A stretch of DNA of 64,000 nucleotides from Jaminaea rosea. Lineage: Eukaryota; Basidiomycota; Exobasidiomycetes; Microstromatales. Made by a program: the position numbers and the translations under genes. Every line of letters begins with the position of its first letter. Position 1 is the first letter of the stretch. This document shows positions 46,299 to 57,050 of the stretch, piece after piece. The notes under the pieces are model-generated. The model saw only the letters and a program-made list of their open reading frames with translations, ran no database searches and was not told the origin of the DNA. Location of the stretch: the NCBI RefSeq assembly GCF_003144245.1, contig NW_020289988.1:372001-436000 (forward strand). The letters are read 5' to 3'.

Positions 46299-49200
46299 AT
46301 GTCTACCTCCCATACCACCTCTCTTCAGCCGAACGCGGCGACGCCTACGATCAATCTCCCCATCGAAAGCCCTCCCTTCCTCGCAGATAGCGACGATGAG
46401 GACTCGCCGCCACCACGCAGCTCCAACCTGAACAGTGTCCAAATCGACACCCATCGCCTCGCTCTATCTGACTACCTGTCGCCTTTCTCCGCCGAAATCG
46501 AGCGCGTCTCTGCGGCTCATCGATCCGTCATCAGCAATCGTGGCCGAGGAGGGGGCCAGACCATCGAAGGCGCCTCCGGCTCGGCGGCCAGGCTTAGCAA
46601 CGCTGAGACCACGGTTCAGTCTCAACCGGTCTCTGTCTCAACGGGGACGGGATTGCGTCGTCGGACTGCGAGCCGAGATGTGAATGTTCGCGGTACAACG
46701 GTCGGGGATGGACCAACTACGAGCGGCGAAGGAGGCGATGCATCTCATCACCCGAACTCGATCAGCGGCGCAGATATGATGAGCCGCAGCTTGCCCAGCG
46801 GAAGCGGCGTCAGTGAGATTCTCTTCCCACGCAGGGCATCAGTGGTCGACATGCCTTCCTCGTCCAACACCAGCTCATCCTCGGTCAAACGCTCCTTCGA
46901 CGAGGCCGCCATTGCTCCGTCCAGTCTCGAATCTCCGCATGCCAGTCCTACCGCATTACCTTCATCGTCTCGCACTGTAGAGCTGCGTGACGTGGTAAAT
47001 AACTCCGGCGAAGGCTCTAGCTCCGCGGTGACGCGTCGCCGTACCTTTACCAGTGGATCCGAAGGCGTGGCCAGGAGGGTACGAACTGTCTCCTCTTCGT
47101 CGTCGAGGTACAAGCGACAGAGGTCTGCGCGGAGAGAGGAGCAAGAGACTGGGCAAGAGATCGGAGAAAGCTCCAGTAGTGGCGAGTCTCCCTCTCCATT
47201 CTCCAGGAGTATGCCCCCTCCCTCTCTCCTTTCATCAGCAACAGCTGCCATCAATCCCTCCTCCCATATCCTCTCGCGTTTCCCTCCTGCGTTGGCCATC
47301 CCAGGTGGAGCAGGAAGAGACGCTAGCGCGCCTCATAGCTCGCAACACGGCGACTCCCAAGCGCGAGTAGAGGAAGACCAAGACTTTGCTGCCTCTATCC
47401 TCAGCTCGCCACCTTTCCTGAGACCGTCCGATGCAGAGCACCTTCCCCGTCCGGCGACACCGCCAGCGGCAGTGACGACAACGACAGCATGGTCTTCGGC
47501 CATCTCTATTCCCACGCCGGCAGTTCGTGCTGCCACTTCTTCTAGCTCATCCGCTCCCATCAGTCAACTGACGGAGCGTCGCGATCGTGAGCGCAGCGTT
47601 TCCCCACCGCAAGCAGCACAGGGACAGAGGGTTCCTTCCCTTGCCTCACTCAACCTTCTCTCCGGATCGAGCTTGCGTGTCGCGTCTGCTCAGATGGATC
47701 GTCAGCTTGCCCAGCTCCAGGACGAGGTGCGCGCCACTCATCGGTATTTGGAGGATTGGAGGCATACCCACCCGGACATCGAAAGCACCGCAGAAAGCGC
47801 AGCTTCGCCGAGCATTCTGGCGGCGACGGGGAGCAGCAGCCGCGGAACAGACCCAGAGCCCCCGACTCGCCCTGCTGGTGAGGCCAGGGAGAGTCTCACT
47901 GCAGTGGCGAACATGCTGCAGGACCAGAGGAGGAGGATTGCAAGGGCCGTGGGAGAGGCTGAGGCTGCGCAGAGTGAGGCAGAAGCTGCGCGCGATGATG
48001 CAGTCGGCGAGGACAATGAATCTACGAGGGCTGAGGACGGCGATCAGAGCTTCGCTACCGCGGAGGAGAACTGGCCAGAGTACGATATTTTCGAGGAGGC
48101 TGCCCAGGAGGTTGTGAGCAGTGGGATCACGACTACTTCATCATTCTTGCCCTCGCCAGCTTCGGATCGCGAAGTCGCCATGACTCACAATCCCATTCAG
48201 GGGCGCAGCGAGGATTTCGCGGCCTCTGATCATTCAGAACGCGCCAGGCGTCGCAGCGCTCTACAGGTACTTCAGGAACGTAGAGCTACCTCCTCCTCCT
48301 CTTCGGTGGACAGCGCCGCCAGCACCGGTGGCACGAGTGCTCCATCAATGCCCTCACCTACGAGCATTGCACCACACCACCGTCCCCTCTCAATGAATCT
48401 GCAAGACCCGCGTCTGGAGCTCACATCCGAGCTGCACGTACAGGGGGTGCCGGCGGAACGTCGGGGTCCACCTTCACTCCCAGTGAACACGCCCTTGTCA
48501 CAGTCTCAGTCGCAGCCTCGATCCCATCTCGGGCAACAGCCATGGTCAGCGCCGCGCCTGCCGGATTTGAGGGCTACGTCGCCTTTCGGATCGCCGTTTG
48601 GAGCTGAGCGCCGAGAGGCACCTGTGGACACCACGCATCAGCAGAGAGAAGGTCGAGGAGATACGATCGGATCACCTCTCCCTTCATCCGCTACCGAGGC
48701 TCAAGATAGCAGTAGGGCTCATCGCTTTTTGCCAGCTTCAACGTCATTGTCACGCCCTCCTCTTCTGCCTCTGTCGCTTCCGAGCTTGCAACGTGATCAG
48801 CCAGACAATTCAGCTGCAACCTCGATCTCTACCTCTTCGAGCTTCACGCCGATAGACTCAGTGCCTCGTCCACCCCAGACAAGCGGCGCAGCCGGCAACT
48901 TCATTGCGCAACAGGCTATGGAGACCTCAGGGAGGAGGGATAGCGAGTCAACGCCTCGCCTACGCTCTTTGAGGATTGGGGCTACGCAGGACCAGGAACC
49001 ATCTTCCGTAGCACCTCAGCCGAGTGCTTCTGCCTCTTCAACTGCCAGGCTCGACCTCTTCGCCCCGCAGATGGAGCGCACGTATCAAACTCATCGTACC
49101 GTGCAGCCGTCGCGAAGTCCAAGTCCTTCCTCGCGACTGCGTCGCTGGGGTATGGTCTCCGCTGGGCTGGAACCTTCATCGTCATCGTCGTCATCCTCTT

Positions 49201-51377
49201 CGAACCCTGTCAATCGTCCTCGCTCCTACTCTCGCGACTCAGGCATCCTGCCCTCGTCCATCTGGGACGGGAGACGTCCTGTTCCGGTGCTTGGCCCTCA
49301 ACCTGCTCCTCCTCGCGCCGATGCAGTGGATCCAGGGCGATCCAGGCCCAACCCTGACGCAGGGCTCTCCATGAGCGGATTGATGCATCGTCAACACCAG
49401 CGCCTCGCCGCCGCTGCTGAGGCTTGGCCTGGCCAGCCCCAGCCCCAGCCTCAGCCTCAGCTTGAGCAGCAGCAGCAGCAGCAGCGAGGCAGAAGCGCAG
49501 CCACGGCTCCCGTAGCCGAGCAAGAGAGGGACGGCGTCAGGCTGAGCATGCAGACTCCACATGACTTGGACAGGGTTGCTGTGAGGATTCATACAGGCGA
49601 TGCTCGCGAGGCCAGCCTTGATCGAGGCGCAGCGGCTGAGAGCAGTAGCGTCGCTCAAACGGAGCCGCTCAGAGGCGACCAGCAGGCTAGCAGGGGGGCC
49701 GCCGCTGAAGGAGGTCAGGACGTGCAGAGTGGGCATAGGAGCAACGACGCCAGTCATGCTGAGGGTAGAGTCTTAGACTGGCGTCTCGAGTACTTTGACT
49801 TTGCCGATCATGATGAGCCGCGTGCGCGGTCTCCAACGACTCCCACTGCCAGTCTCGGTGCCGCTGCGGGCAGAATTACAGACGACCGGGAGCCTCACTT
49901 CTTTTACCTCGGACGCTCCTCAGGACAGGAGGCACGCGAACCAGGCTCTGCCTCTGCTAGCACCAACTCACTGCGCAGATCCCGCAACAGCACGATCTCA
50001 CCATCCTACGTGGCCGATTCCCCTCCCTTTCAACGAGCGGAGAGGTCTGCTTCGCCGGAACTTCCTTTCTCTGCAGATGACGTGGCGCAATGGGCTATTC
50101 AAAGCGGCAACGAGACGCGCAGGGCTGCAGGTATGCGCCCTTGGCCGGACAGGACGAGAGAGGTACCACCACAGGCTGCTTCAACAAGCTCGAGACCAAA
50201 CGCTGCGGGGATGCGCACGGCTGCGACTCCAAGATCCGCAGCCTCTCTGAGTGGGTCGCGCAGGTACGGTCAGCTGACGGACGGCTTTGCTGGGTTCTAC
50301 AATCGGCCGGAGAATCGCATCGCAGCCAGCAGGAACAGCAATGCCAACGACAGTGGAGCAAGTGTCGGTACTGCCTCCAGTCTGCGTCGCACTACCGCCT
50401 CGACCTCCCGCGACCACGCCGCAGACGCCCACTCACGTCGCCTTGCCCACTTCGGCCGCGAGTACGCACAACTGCGTCGCTTCCTCGCACGAGAGCGTCT
50501 TAGTGGCGGCCTTCCTCCTCCCGATGACCCGGCTCGCGAGCTCGGCCGTGCTTTTGGTCAGCAAATCTGGGACGGGGTGACAGCCGAATTTGCTTCTGCC
50601 GCGTCTAGCAGTGGTGCCGGTCGAGGAGGCGAGACTCGACACAGCGAGCGGGAGTTCCTCTCGCAGATGCACAGGCAGAATTACGATCTCTTCTCACCTG
50701 ATGAGCTTCACCGCGTCCTCAACCATGGACACTCTGCGGCCGCAGGCTCTGCAGCGGCGGATCCGGCAAACTACATCGACGATGACGACTTTGCACACTT
50801 GGACTCTTATGAGCAGCTGCTCCACCTCGGTAGGACCTTGGGCGAGGCGAGGCCAAGAGGAACATCGCGGCGCGTGGTAGAAGAGTTGAAGGTCTTCACT
50901 TTCGGACAGGCTCAGGCTGCCGCTGCTGCCAGGGAAGGCAAGGCAGCTCCAGAGGACGCTACCGCTGATCCGGAGCCGGTCAAGATCGACATCAAGGGCA
51001 AGGGCAAGGCATGCGATTGCAATTGTCCAGTGCATCGTGCCCGCGCCGACTCTCAATCGACGTCTGTCGCGCCCTCATCTCTCTCCGCCACCTCGTCCTC
51101 GGCCCCCACCTACGACGTGGGCCCACACTGTCCGATCTGTCTCGACGAGTATGCGAGCACAGATCTGCTTGCCGAGTCGTGGTGCGGGCGCCATTCCTTC
51201 CATGAGAAGTGCCTCAAGCGATGGGCCAAGGATGCCAAGAGCTGTCCGATGTGCAGGGAGAAGGCGCCTGCGAGGACGGGCATGAGCGACGAAGAGCGTG
51301 ATGCGAGGCTTCGAGCGAGGGAGGAGAGGAGGGAGGCGAGAAGAGATTCGAGAAGGGGCGAGAGTCGCATCGCGTAG
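46299..51377 (+). CDS. Giant disordered protein with C-terminal RING-H2 finger
   Basis: Probable E3 ubiquitin ligase, 1,692 aa, one exon. Nearly all of it is Ser/Pro/Ala/Arg-rich and disordered, with a Pro-Gln repeat and poly-Gln at about 1045-1063. A helical part near 1385-1470 (RRLAHFGREYAQLRRFLARERLSGG, then REFLSQMHRQNYDLFSPDELHRVL) may be ordered. The RING lies at about 1610-1652: CPICLDEY, then WCGRHSFHEKC and CPMC. The C3H2C3 ligands are complete, with two residues rather than the usual one between Cys3 and His4. Upstream is a small cysteine cluster (CDCNCPVH), and downstream a basic Arg/Glu tail. The substrate and any membrane association are unknown; no transmembrane segment was seen. 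Confidence 0.78.
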   Translation: MSTSHTTSLQPNAATPTINLPIESPPFLADSDDEDSPPPRSSNLNSVQIDTHRLALSDYLSPFSAEIERVSAAHRSVISNRGRGGGQTIEGASGSAARLSNAETTVQSQPVSVSTGTGLRRRTASRDVNVRGTTVGDGPTTSGEGGDASHHPNSISGADMMSRSLPSGSGVSEILFPRRASVVDMPSSSNTSSSSVKRSFDEAAIAPSSLESPHASPTALPSSSRTVELRDVVNNSGEGSSSAVTRRRTFTSGSEGVARRVRTVSSSSSRYKRQRSARREEQETGQEIGESSSSGESPSPFSRSMPPPSLLSSATAAINPSSHILSRFPPALAIPGGAGRDASAPHSSQHGDSQARVEEDQDFAASILSSPPFLRPSDAEHLPRPATPPAAVTTTTAWSSAISIPTPAVRAATSSSSSAPISQLTERRDRERSVSPPQAAQGQRVPSLASLNLLSGSSLRVASAQMDRQLAQLQDEVRATHRYLEDWRHTHPDIESTAESAASPSILAATGSSSRGTDPEPPTRPAGEARESLTAVANMLQDQRRRIARAVGEAEAAQSEAEAARDDAVGEDNESTRAEDGDQSFATAEENWPEYDIFEEAAQEVVSSGITTTSSFLPSPASDREVAMTHNPIQGRSEDFAASDHSERARRRSALQVLQERRATSSSSSVDSAASTGGTSAPSMPSPTSIAPHHRPLSMNLQDPRLELTSELHVQGVPAERRGPPSLPVNTPLSQSQSQPRSHLGQQPWSAPRLPDLRATSPFGSPFGAERREAPVDTTHQQREGRGDTIGSPLPSSATEAQDSSRAHRFLPASTSLSRPPLLPLSLPSLQRDQPDNSAATSISTSSSFTPIDSVPRPPQTSGAAGNFIAQQAMETSGRRDSESTPRLRSLRIGATQDQEPSSVAPQPSASASSTARLDLFAPQMERTYQTHRTVQPSRSPSPSSRLRRWGMVSAGLEPSSSSSSSSSNPVNRPRSYSRDSGILPSSIWDGRRPVPVLGPQPAPPRADAVDPGRSRPNPDAGLSMSGLMHRQHQRLAAAAEAWPGQPQPQPQPQLEQQQQQQRGRSAATAPVAEQERDGVRLSMQTPHDLDRVAVRIHTGDAREASLDRGAAAESSSVAQTEPLRGDQQASRGAAAEGGQDVQSGHRSNDASHAEGRVLDWRLEYFDFADHDEPRARSPTTPTASLGAAAGRITDDREPHFFYLGRSSGQEAREPGSASASTNSLRRSRNSTISPSYVADSPPFQRAERSASPELPFSADDVAQWAIQSGNETRRAAGMRPWPDRTREVPPQAASTSSRPNAAGMRTAATPRSAASLSGSRRYGQLTDGFAGFYNRPENRIAASRNSNANDSGASVGTASSLRRTTASTSRDHAADAHSRRLAHFGREYAQLRRFLARERLSGGLPPPDDPARELGRAFGQQIWDGVTAEFASAASSSGAGRGGETRHSEREFLSQMHRQNYDLFSPDELHRVLNHGHSAAAGSAAADPANYIDDDDFAHLDSYEQLLHLGRTLGEARPRGTSRRVVEELKVFTFGQAQAAAAAREGKAAPEDATADPEPVKIDIKGKGKACDCNCPVHRARADSQSTSVAPSSLSATSSSAPTYDVGPHCPICLDEYASTDLLAESWCGRHSFHEKCLKRWAKDAKSCPMCREKAPARTGMSDEERDARLRAREERREARRDSRRGESRIA
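49434..49486 (+). repeat. Pro-Gln dipeptide and poly-Gln coding repeat
   Basis: CAGCCY hexamers encode four or five Gln-Pro units, followed after Leu-Glu by six CAG codons, inside the RING protein. Confidence 0.8.
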
Positions 51378-51587
51378 GGCGAGGATGTCGCGAGGAGGGA
51401 TGCGGAAAGGCGGTGGAATGCTGTGACCTTCTCACAGTGGGAGCAATCCTAGGCGCGGGCGAGGATGGACTTTCTCTCACGCTATGTCGCTGATACTTCG
51501 ATGCTTTCATTCGCGATGAGATTCATTGAGTAGATGAAATATGATTCATGAGACACTCGAACGCGACTCGATACTTTGCTCTCGGCC

Positions 51588-52661
51588 TTAGTCGCACGCG
51601 TCGTACATGTCGGCCTCCTCATCATGGCACCCCATAGTCGTCTGGCCGTTGCCATGGCCAGGTGATCCTCGGCTGAAGATGACCCCAGTGGTCTCGCGGA
51701 ACAATTTTGTACTCTTCTCAAAGAAGTCCCACAGGGCCTCATCGTCTTGCTGCAGCTCTTTGTTCTGCTCCTCCAAGCCTGAAATCTTGACCAGCGCCTC
51801 GTCTCTTTCCTCCTGCACGCTTTGGAGCTCCTCGTACGTCGCAAAGCGCTCCGTCTGAAGGCGAGTGTGCTCCCTGCCCTCGGCAAGGAGGGCTTGTTGA
51901 TTGGCCAGTCCCCACGTCTCGGCCTGGTCCCTTTGCTTCCTCACCTCCTCGAGCTGCTCCTCAAGCTCGCCATTCTTCCACGCGAGCTCCTCCCTCTCCC
52001 CGCTGAGCGTTGCATTCTGGACGCGAAGGGCCTCGACCTCGAGGCGCGCCTCGTCGAGGTGCTCTTGCAAGACCTGGCGCATGTCACGGGCGAGGCGGAG
52101 CCTGCTTCCGACGTATGCTACCGGTATGCCGTCGCTTGCGGTGCGTGCGCCCTCAGCATATCCCTTCCAGTATGCTGCGCGGTCCTCGTCGAGCTCCATC
52201 GAGCTTGACGCGTGGTACAGCGAGCTACGATTTCGGTGCGAGTAGGGATTGTAGCGTGCTGCGACGCGGTGGAGTGGGCCACGGCCGGGCTCGTCGAAGC
52301 GAGGTTGACCAACGTTGCGAGCCTCCTCTGCGGAGCGAAGGGGAGACGCGGACCGAGGAGGAATTGGGAAAGCGGCCCTCCTCTCTTGGCTGATAGCTTG
52401 GTCCCTGACCCATGTGGAGAAGGGGTAGACCTCGCTCGTTGGAGTAGGCTGGCGCAGGCTAGACGGAGGCGAGGGAATGGAGGACGGGCTTTCGCCTTCG
52501 GGTCTGGTTATTGCGGCCATTATGTCGGCGAAGTTCTGCGGAAGGGGAGGGGTACTCAAGCTCGACATGGCGGATCGAGTTGCAATTAGCGGTGGGGAGG
52601 GAAAGGAAGAGGCAAGAGGGGGAGATCGCTGCTCGAGTTCATCATTTGGCCCCGCCGACAT
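51588..52661 (-). CDS. Orphan coiled-coil protein
   Basis: Not recognised; 357 aa, one exon. Residues 1-150 are Ser/Pro-rich. A segment DEDRAAYWKGYAEGARTA (about 158-175) precedes a long coiled coil of about 185-325 (LRLARDMRQVLQEHLDEARLEVEALRV, continuing with regular Leu/Glu/Gln heptads), then ALWDFFEKSTKLFRETTGVIF and an acidic tail. There is no signal peptide, membrane helix or catalytic motif. Regular coding periodicity over a full-length frame and a conserved-looking end argue for a real gene. It lies tail-to-tail with the RING gene and head-to-tail behind the next orphan (190 bp), so the two orphans could share an origin, though no similarity is obvious. Confidence 0.6.
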   Translation of the reverse strand: MSAGPNDELEQRSPPLASSFPSPPLIATRSAMSSLSTPPLPQNFADIMAAITRPEGESPSSIPSPPSSLRQPTPTSEVYPFSTWVRDQAISQERRAAFPIPPRSASPLRSAEEARNVGQPRFDEPGRGPLHRVAARYNPYSHRNRSSLYHASSSMELDEDRAAYWKGYAEGARTASDGIPVAYVGSRLRLARDMRQVLQEHLDEARLEVEALRVQNATLSGEREELAWKNGELEEQLEEVRKQRDQAETWGLANQQALLAEGREHTRLQTERFATYEELQSVQEERDEALVKISGLEEQNKELQQDDEALWDFFEKSTKLFRETTGVIFSRGSPGHGNGQTTMGCHDEEADMYDACD

Positions 52662-52851
52662 CTTGGTCCCGACTGAAATATAAGGAATTGGTACCGAGCT
52701 GGCGACGCGTTGATGGGGCGCGTCGATTGCTTCCGCCCGTCACAATACGTCACAGACTGTATTTGGATCCGCACAGATGAGCGTAGAGACCAAGGATCGG
52801 CTTAGAAGATGATCATATTTCGATGGCAAAGACGCGCTATTCTCTGGAACA

Positions 52852-54459
52852 TCACGAAAGGTCGCAAGCCCGATACCTCTCAGGCATGACCAGCGCGGGC
52901 TTCCTGTCCCAGTAGGACCTCTCGCGCTCGAGAACCCTTTGCCAAAAGAAGATCTGGACGTCTTCCTCCTCGTCAGCACGATACTGCCACTTCTGTTGCT
53001 GCTCTTCGGGCTGAGGAGAAGCTTGAGAATCATTTTGCGCATGGGGCTGATGCTGAGGTGAAGCTTGAGGCTCAGGCTGCGATTGGGGAGGGGGCTGCAT
53101 CTCTACCTGAGGCTGCGCTTCAGGCTGAGACAGTGGCTGAGGTTGCAGATGCGACTCCAGCTGCGACTGTGACTGCGTCTCCTCGCCAGGCCCAGCACCT
53201 AGCGTCTCGTATCCACTCTTCAGTGGCCAGAAGAGATCCTCTGCTCTCCACTTCGCTCTCCGTTGAACCCGATTCCAATAAGTCCCCCACAACGCGTATA
53301 TCCTCGCCAATGCCCCGCTCCCATTCGCCTCGCGCACCTTGACATGGCCATATATCTCGCAGAGCTTGTTCACACAGTAGATCGGATGCCCATCCGGCGT
53401 GTAGCCGCAGGGAATCTCTTCCCTCGGGGAGAGAGGCGTGGGCAGGGGCATGTACCCTGAGCTCGGCGAAGCGATGTGCGGCACAGGAGTTGGCAGCGCT
53501 GGATTGAAGAAAGGCAGAACGAGGGACGGCCAGATGGGCGGGCGCGTAGCTGGAGAGGCGGGAGGAGCACATTGATGATGGGCGTCAGGACTGATTGCTC
53601 CAGTCGTGCGATGGCGAGGGGCGATGGTACTCGACCTGTCATCTTGGTGTTCGCCAGCCCATCGCTGGCGGTGAGGTCGCCAATCGTACCCATGTTCGGG
53701 TCTGTATCGGCGAGCAGGTTGGAAGTGAGCTTGGCTTGCCACGCTGACCCCTGCTGAAGGAGCGTTCGCACAGAAGTCGAGCAGCGTCGAGTGATGGTAG
53801 TGCGACCAGGTCAAGTCGTGTTGCAGCGCATGCGTAGGAGGACTGTCGGGCGTGTTCCTCGTGCTTGCCGCGTCATGACCAGTGCCCCATGCGTCCACGC
53901 TCCTACATTCAGGCTCTTGCGCCTCGACGGCAGCAAAGGAAGCCACCATGTCAGGAGAAGTCTGCAGCGTCCCCCATCGGGATGGTGCTCCCACTCCTGC
54001 TGGGATGGGCTCGCTCTTGGGGCTATACTCCTCGCTCGTCTCGCGAAGACGACGCAAAGCTTCCACGGGATCGAGGGTGGGGCTGAGCGGACGCGCGCCA
54101 ACGCCGGTATGCCGTAGAGGTGCGAGGTGGATGAGAGACTCAGGCTCGGATTGAGCAGCAGGCTGTGCCTGGTGTTGCGGCTCAGGCTGAGGCTGAGGCT
54201 GACGCTGTGAGCCCGGCTGCTCTCGCTCTCGCGGCATAAACGTCGAGGGAGGCGCTGCAGGCAGGACGCTCTCGAGGCGCGAATTGGAGATGGTCACGTC
54301 GTGGTCCCAGTTTCCAAAGACGGGCGCAAGGCCCTGCGGCTCGCCGGGATGGTGAAGATTGCGATGCTGGTAGTTGGCAACCCGCGAGCGAGGGTAGCGA
54401 TAGCTGCTGAAAGAGGGCGCAGCGGCCGAATTAGCCGCTCTTCGTTGCGTCGAGTACAT
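52852..54459 (-). CDS. Orphan Gln/Pro-rich protein
   Basis: Not recognised; 535 aa, one exon. Two Gln/Pro/Ser/Glu repeat regions (about residues 80-105, QRQPQPQPEPQHQAQP, and about 435-490, SQPEAQPQVEMQPPPQSQPEPQ) flank a central part. The central part has an ordered-looking segment at about 350-420: EIPCGYTPDGHPIYCVNKLCEIYGHVKV, then ALARIYALWGTYWNRVQRRAKWRAEDLFWPL. The Trp/Tyr-rich block and CGYTPDG...C..K.C may be a small domain. The end (FWQRVLERERSYWDRKPALV) is charged. The upstream frame could begin at other ATGs, and introns cannot be excluded. No secretion signal. Confidence 0.55.
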   Translation of the reverse strand: MYSTQRRAANSAAAPSFSSYRYPRSRVANYQHRNLHHPGEPQGLAPVFGNWDHDVTISNSRLESVLPAAPPSTFMPREREQPGSQRQPQPQPEPQHQAQPAAQSEPESLIHLAPLRHTGVGARPLSPTLDPVEALRRLRETSEEYSPKSEPIPAGVGAPSRWGTLQTSPDMVASFAAVEAQEPECRSVDAWGTGHDAASTRNTPDSPPTHALQHDLTWSHYHHSTLLDFCANAPSAGVSVASQAHFQPARRYRPEHGYDWRPHRQRWAGEHQDDRSSTIAPRHRTTGAISPDAHHQCAPPASPATRPPIWPSLVLPFFNPALPTPVPHIASPSSGYMPLPTPLSPREEIPCGYTPDGHPIYCVNKLCEIYGHVKVREANGSGALARIYALWGTYWNRVQRRAKWRAEDLFWPLKSGYETLGAGPGEETQSQSQLESHLQPQPLSQPEAQPQVEMQPPPQSQPEPQASPQHQPHAQNDSQASPQPEEQQQKWQYRADEEEDVQIFFWQRVLERERSYWDRKPALVMPERYRACDLS

Positions 54460-54846
54460 CGCTGTTGTGAACGGTCGAGAAGAGGAGGAGGAGGTGTGTA
54501 TGGTGGCGACGGTGAGGGTATTGTAAGGCGCACAGCATCCATCCGCCTCCTTTCGATGTTGGCTCCGAGCGCAAGCTTATTTGCTCGCGAGACATCTTGG
54601 AAGTTGTGTTTCACCATGAGAGGATCCTACGCAACACCAAAACAAGCTGCGACGCGTCACTGTGTCACTTTGTCTCACACGAGGCGTCGTTGACGTCTGG
54701 TAGCGAGCAGAGCGCGCCGGAGAGACTGCGGCTAAGCGCAGTTCGAGCCGTAACGAGAAGCCGAGTTATCACGGCCATCTATTCGCTTCAGCCTCGCGGC
54801 CCGGTATCTATCTACACTCATTCACTCACTCAGCATCCCCTCTCAT
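54460..54846. other. Intergenic region
   Basis: Upstream of the Gln/Pro-rich orphan and downstream of the alpha/beta hydrolase stop. Nothing recognisable. Confidence 0.5.
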
Positions 54847-57050
54847 CTACGCTTCGAGGAAATCATCCAAGTCCCTCTGCACCATGCGCATATACCTCTT
54901 GAGTCCCCTGTTCATCCCCAAGAACAAACAAGCCACGCTCTCCACATGTCCCAACTTCCTGTACGCCCTCAGCCTCACGTGCCCGACGCCGATTCCCACC
55001 AGGAGAGTCTTGAGAAGGGTGCTCTGCTCGATGGGAACGACGGCGTCTTGTCCTCCGTGAACGAGAAGGACCTTGGGCGGCAGTAAGGTTGGGTCCACTA
55101 GGTTCTTGGCTGCGTATAGCAGGTGGGCGGGGGAGTGCAGTAGACATGACGTGTGGCTGGGCCCGCAAGAGCGACGCAGCACGCTCAAGTCTTCAATGCC
55201 GCGCTCGGTCTCGTTGCGGAACCCCTTGATGACGTCGCTGATACCGGAAAAGAGGATCAGACCCGCCACAGGAGGGACGTCTATCTCTGGCGCATAGATG
55301 TTGACGCGACGTAGCCCGTTGGGGATGGGGATGTCTAGCAGGTTATCGTCGCTGTCCTCCTGCGGGTCAATCTCGTCGTCTCCACGGGAGGGAGAGAGGT
55401 CGCGGGACCAACGCTTCTGCTGGGAGGAGAGGTAACGCTCTCTCCTGCTGGTCGCTGATCCGGGTGTGGTGGGGAAACCCATCATCCCGCCAGCGGGCGT
55501 ATGAGAGCCAGAGGGGGAGGGAGCAGCTGGCGAGGGAGGATAGGTCTGCTCACCGGCCCCGTCTGTGCCGAGGGCATCCATCTGCTTTGCTAAGCGTTTG
55601 GTTGCACGAGCCGTGCTCTCGTTCACGGATGACTTGGACTTGAATGGCGAAGAGGCGGGGAGGACTATACCTGGAGCCAGGCCGGTGGAGGCGCTCTCCT
55701 CCACCGAGGTAGGCTCGTCTACCCAAGCGTTCCCGCCTGCGCCGCCGGAGTTGTTGGCAGAGCCCTCGTCCTCTTCATCGGCGTCGTTGACGTCTGGATG
55801 CGCCTTGGACGAGCCCGCCACCTTCATCTTTCTGGGTGGGCTCGAAGGCAAGCTACTGCTCGCAGCCCTTGCGGCTGCTGCTGCCGTGTATCTTCGCCTG
55901 TCCTCTTCCTCCTTCTGCCATCTCTCCTCGATCGCCGCCTTCTGCTTATCTCTGTACGCCTGCGCCTCCAGGATACCTTCGCGACTGAGCACAATTGCCT
56001 CTTGCGTGAGGGTCAGAAGCGCAAGGTGAGCGGATAATCCATGCCCCATGAGATGGATGCGTTCCGGATCCCCACCGAAGCGGGCGATGTTCTCCCCCAC
56101 CCAATTGAGGACGAGTCGCACGTCAATAATGGACTCGCGAATACGCGATTCGGGAAAGTAGGCGAGGTCTGGAATGACGACACAGTGGCCCATTCGGCGC
56201 AGACGCAGCGCGAGTTGGAGGTAGGTCTTGCGCTTGTTTGTCCACAGAATAGGCGGGATGGCGCTGGGGAGGAAGACGATGACTGCTGCTCCTCGCTGCG
56301 GGCGATTGGGCGCGTGAGGGGAGTGCGATGAGGCGTCGGGATGATGGTCGAGCATGGAACCATCTGGACCGACGGCGGGAGGTGGCTCATTGAAGAGGGT
56401 CGAGTGCTTGCGATGTCGCTTACCGAAGGAGGTGGACTTGCGGGGTCGATCAGGGGAGGGAACCGCGGAGGGGGCATTGCTGCGTGCTGGAGGGAGATAG
56501 ACGTCTAGGCGCTTGTCTGAGCCTGCGGGGCCGTACGGGATCGCCTCTCTGCGGAGGAAAGGGCAGTCAGCCTTGAGAATCCAACGCCATCTCGGTCCTC
56601 GCTGCGCACTCACTTGACTACTGCAGCTCCCGCCGTCGTACCCAGGACCATCACCCTCCTATAGCTCCAGTCCAGAACCGCAGGCAATACAAGCCTAACC
56701 GCCGTGCTCGAATAGAGGAGACCCGCCCACGTCACCTTCAAGCACTTGAGAGGTGAGTAAGGCAAGAAGGGCAGCACCCTGTTAAACGTCGAGTCCGCAT
56801 GTGGCGCATCGGCTTGCGCGAGGACGAGGTATGTGAACCATGACAGCGAATAGACGAGGAGGAGTGACAAGAGGAGGAAGAGCGGGATGGTCACGAGGCT
56901 GACAAAGGGGATGGCGCACGAGATTGCGAGGAGCGGCCACGCTGGTACACCTAGAGCTATGACGGGGAGAAGGGAGAAGCGGAGGAAATTGCCTGTCCAG
57001 CGTGATAAGCGGGGTGGGCGACGGGCGGGTGCCGAGACCTGTGAGGCCAT
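54847..57050 (-). CDS. Membrane alpha/beta hydrolase, isoprenylcysteine methylesterase-like
   Basis: Exons 56614-57050 and 54847-56548 give 712 aa. The N-terminus has hydrophobic helices (FSLLPVIALGVPAWPLLAISC; VTIPLFLLLSLLLVYSLSWFTYLVL; a third near LLYSSTAVRLVLPAVL). The hydrolase part starts at KRLDVYLPPA and follows the plant ICME pattern: GAAVIVFLPSA, VVIPDLAYFPES.I.ESIIDVRLVLNWVGENI, FGGDPERIHLMG. The elbow reads GHGLSAH where ICME has GQSAGAH, so the usual nucleophile position is Gly. A disordered insertion of about 240 residues separates this from the second half (LILFSGISDVI; LLVHGGQDAVVP with the acid Asp; YRKLGHVES with the His). The fold is clear, but activity is uncertain. Confidence 0.75.
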
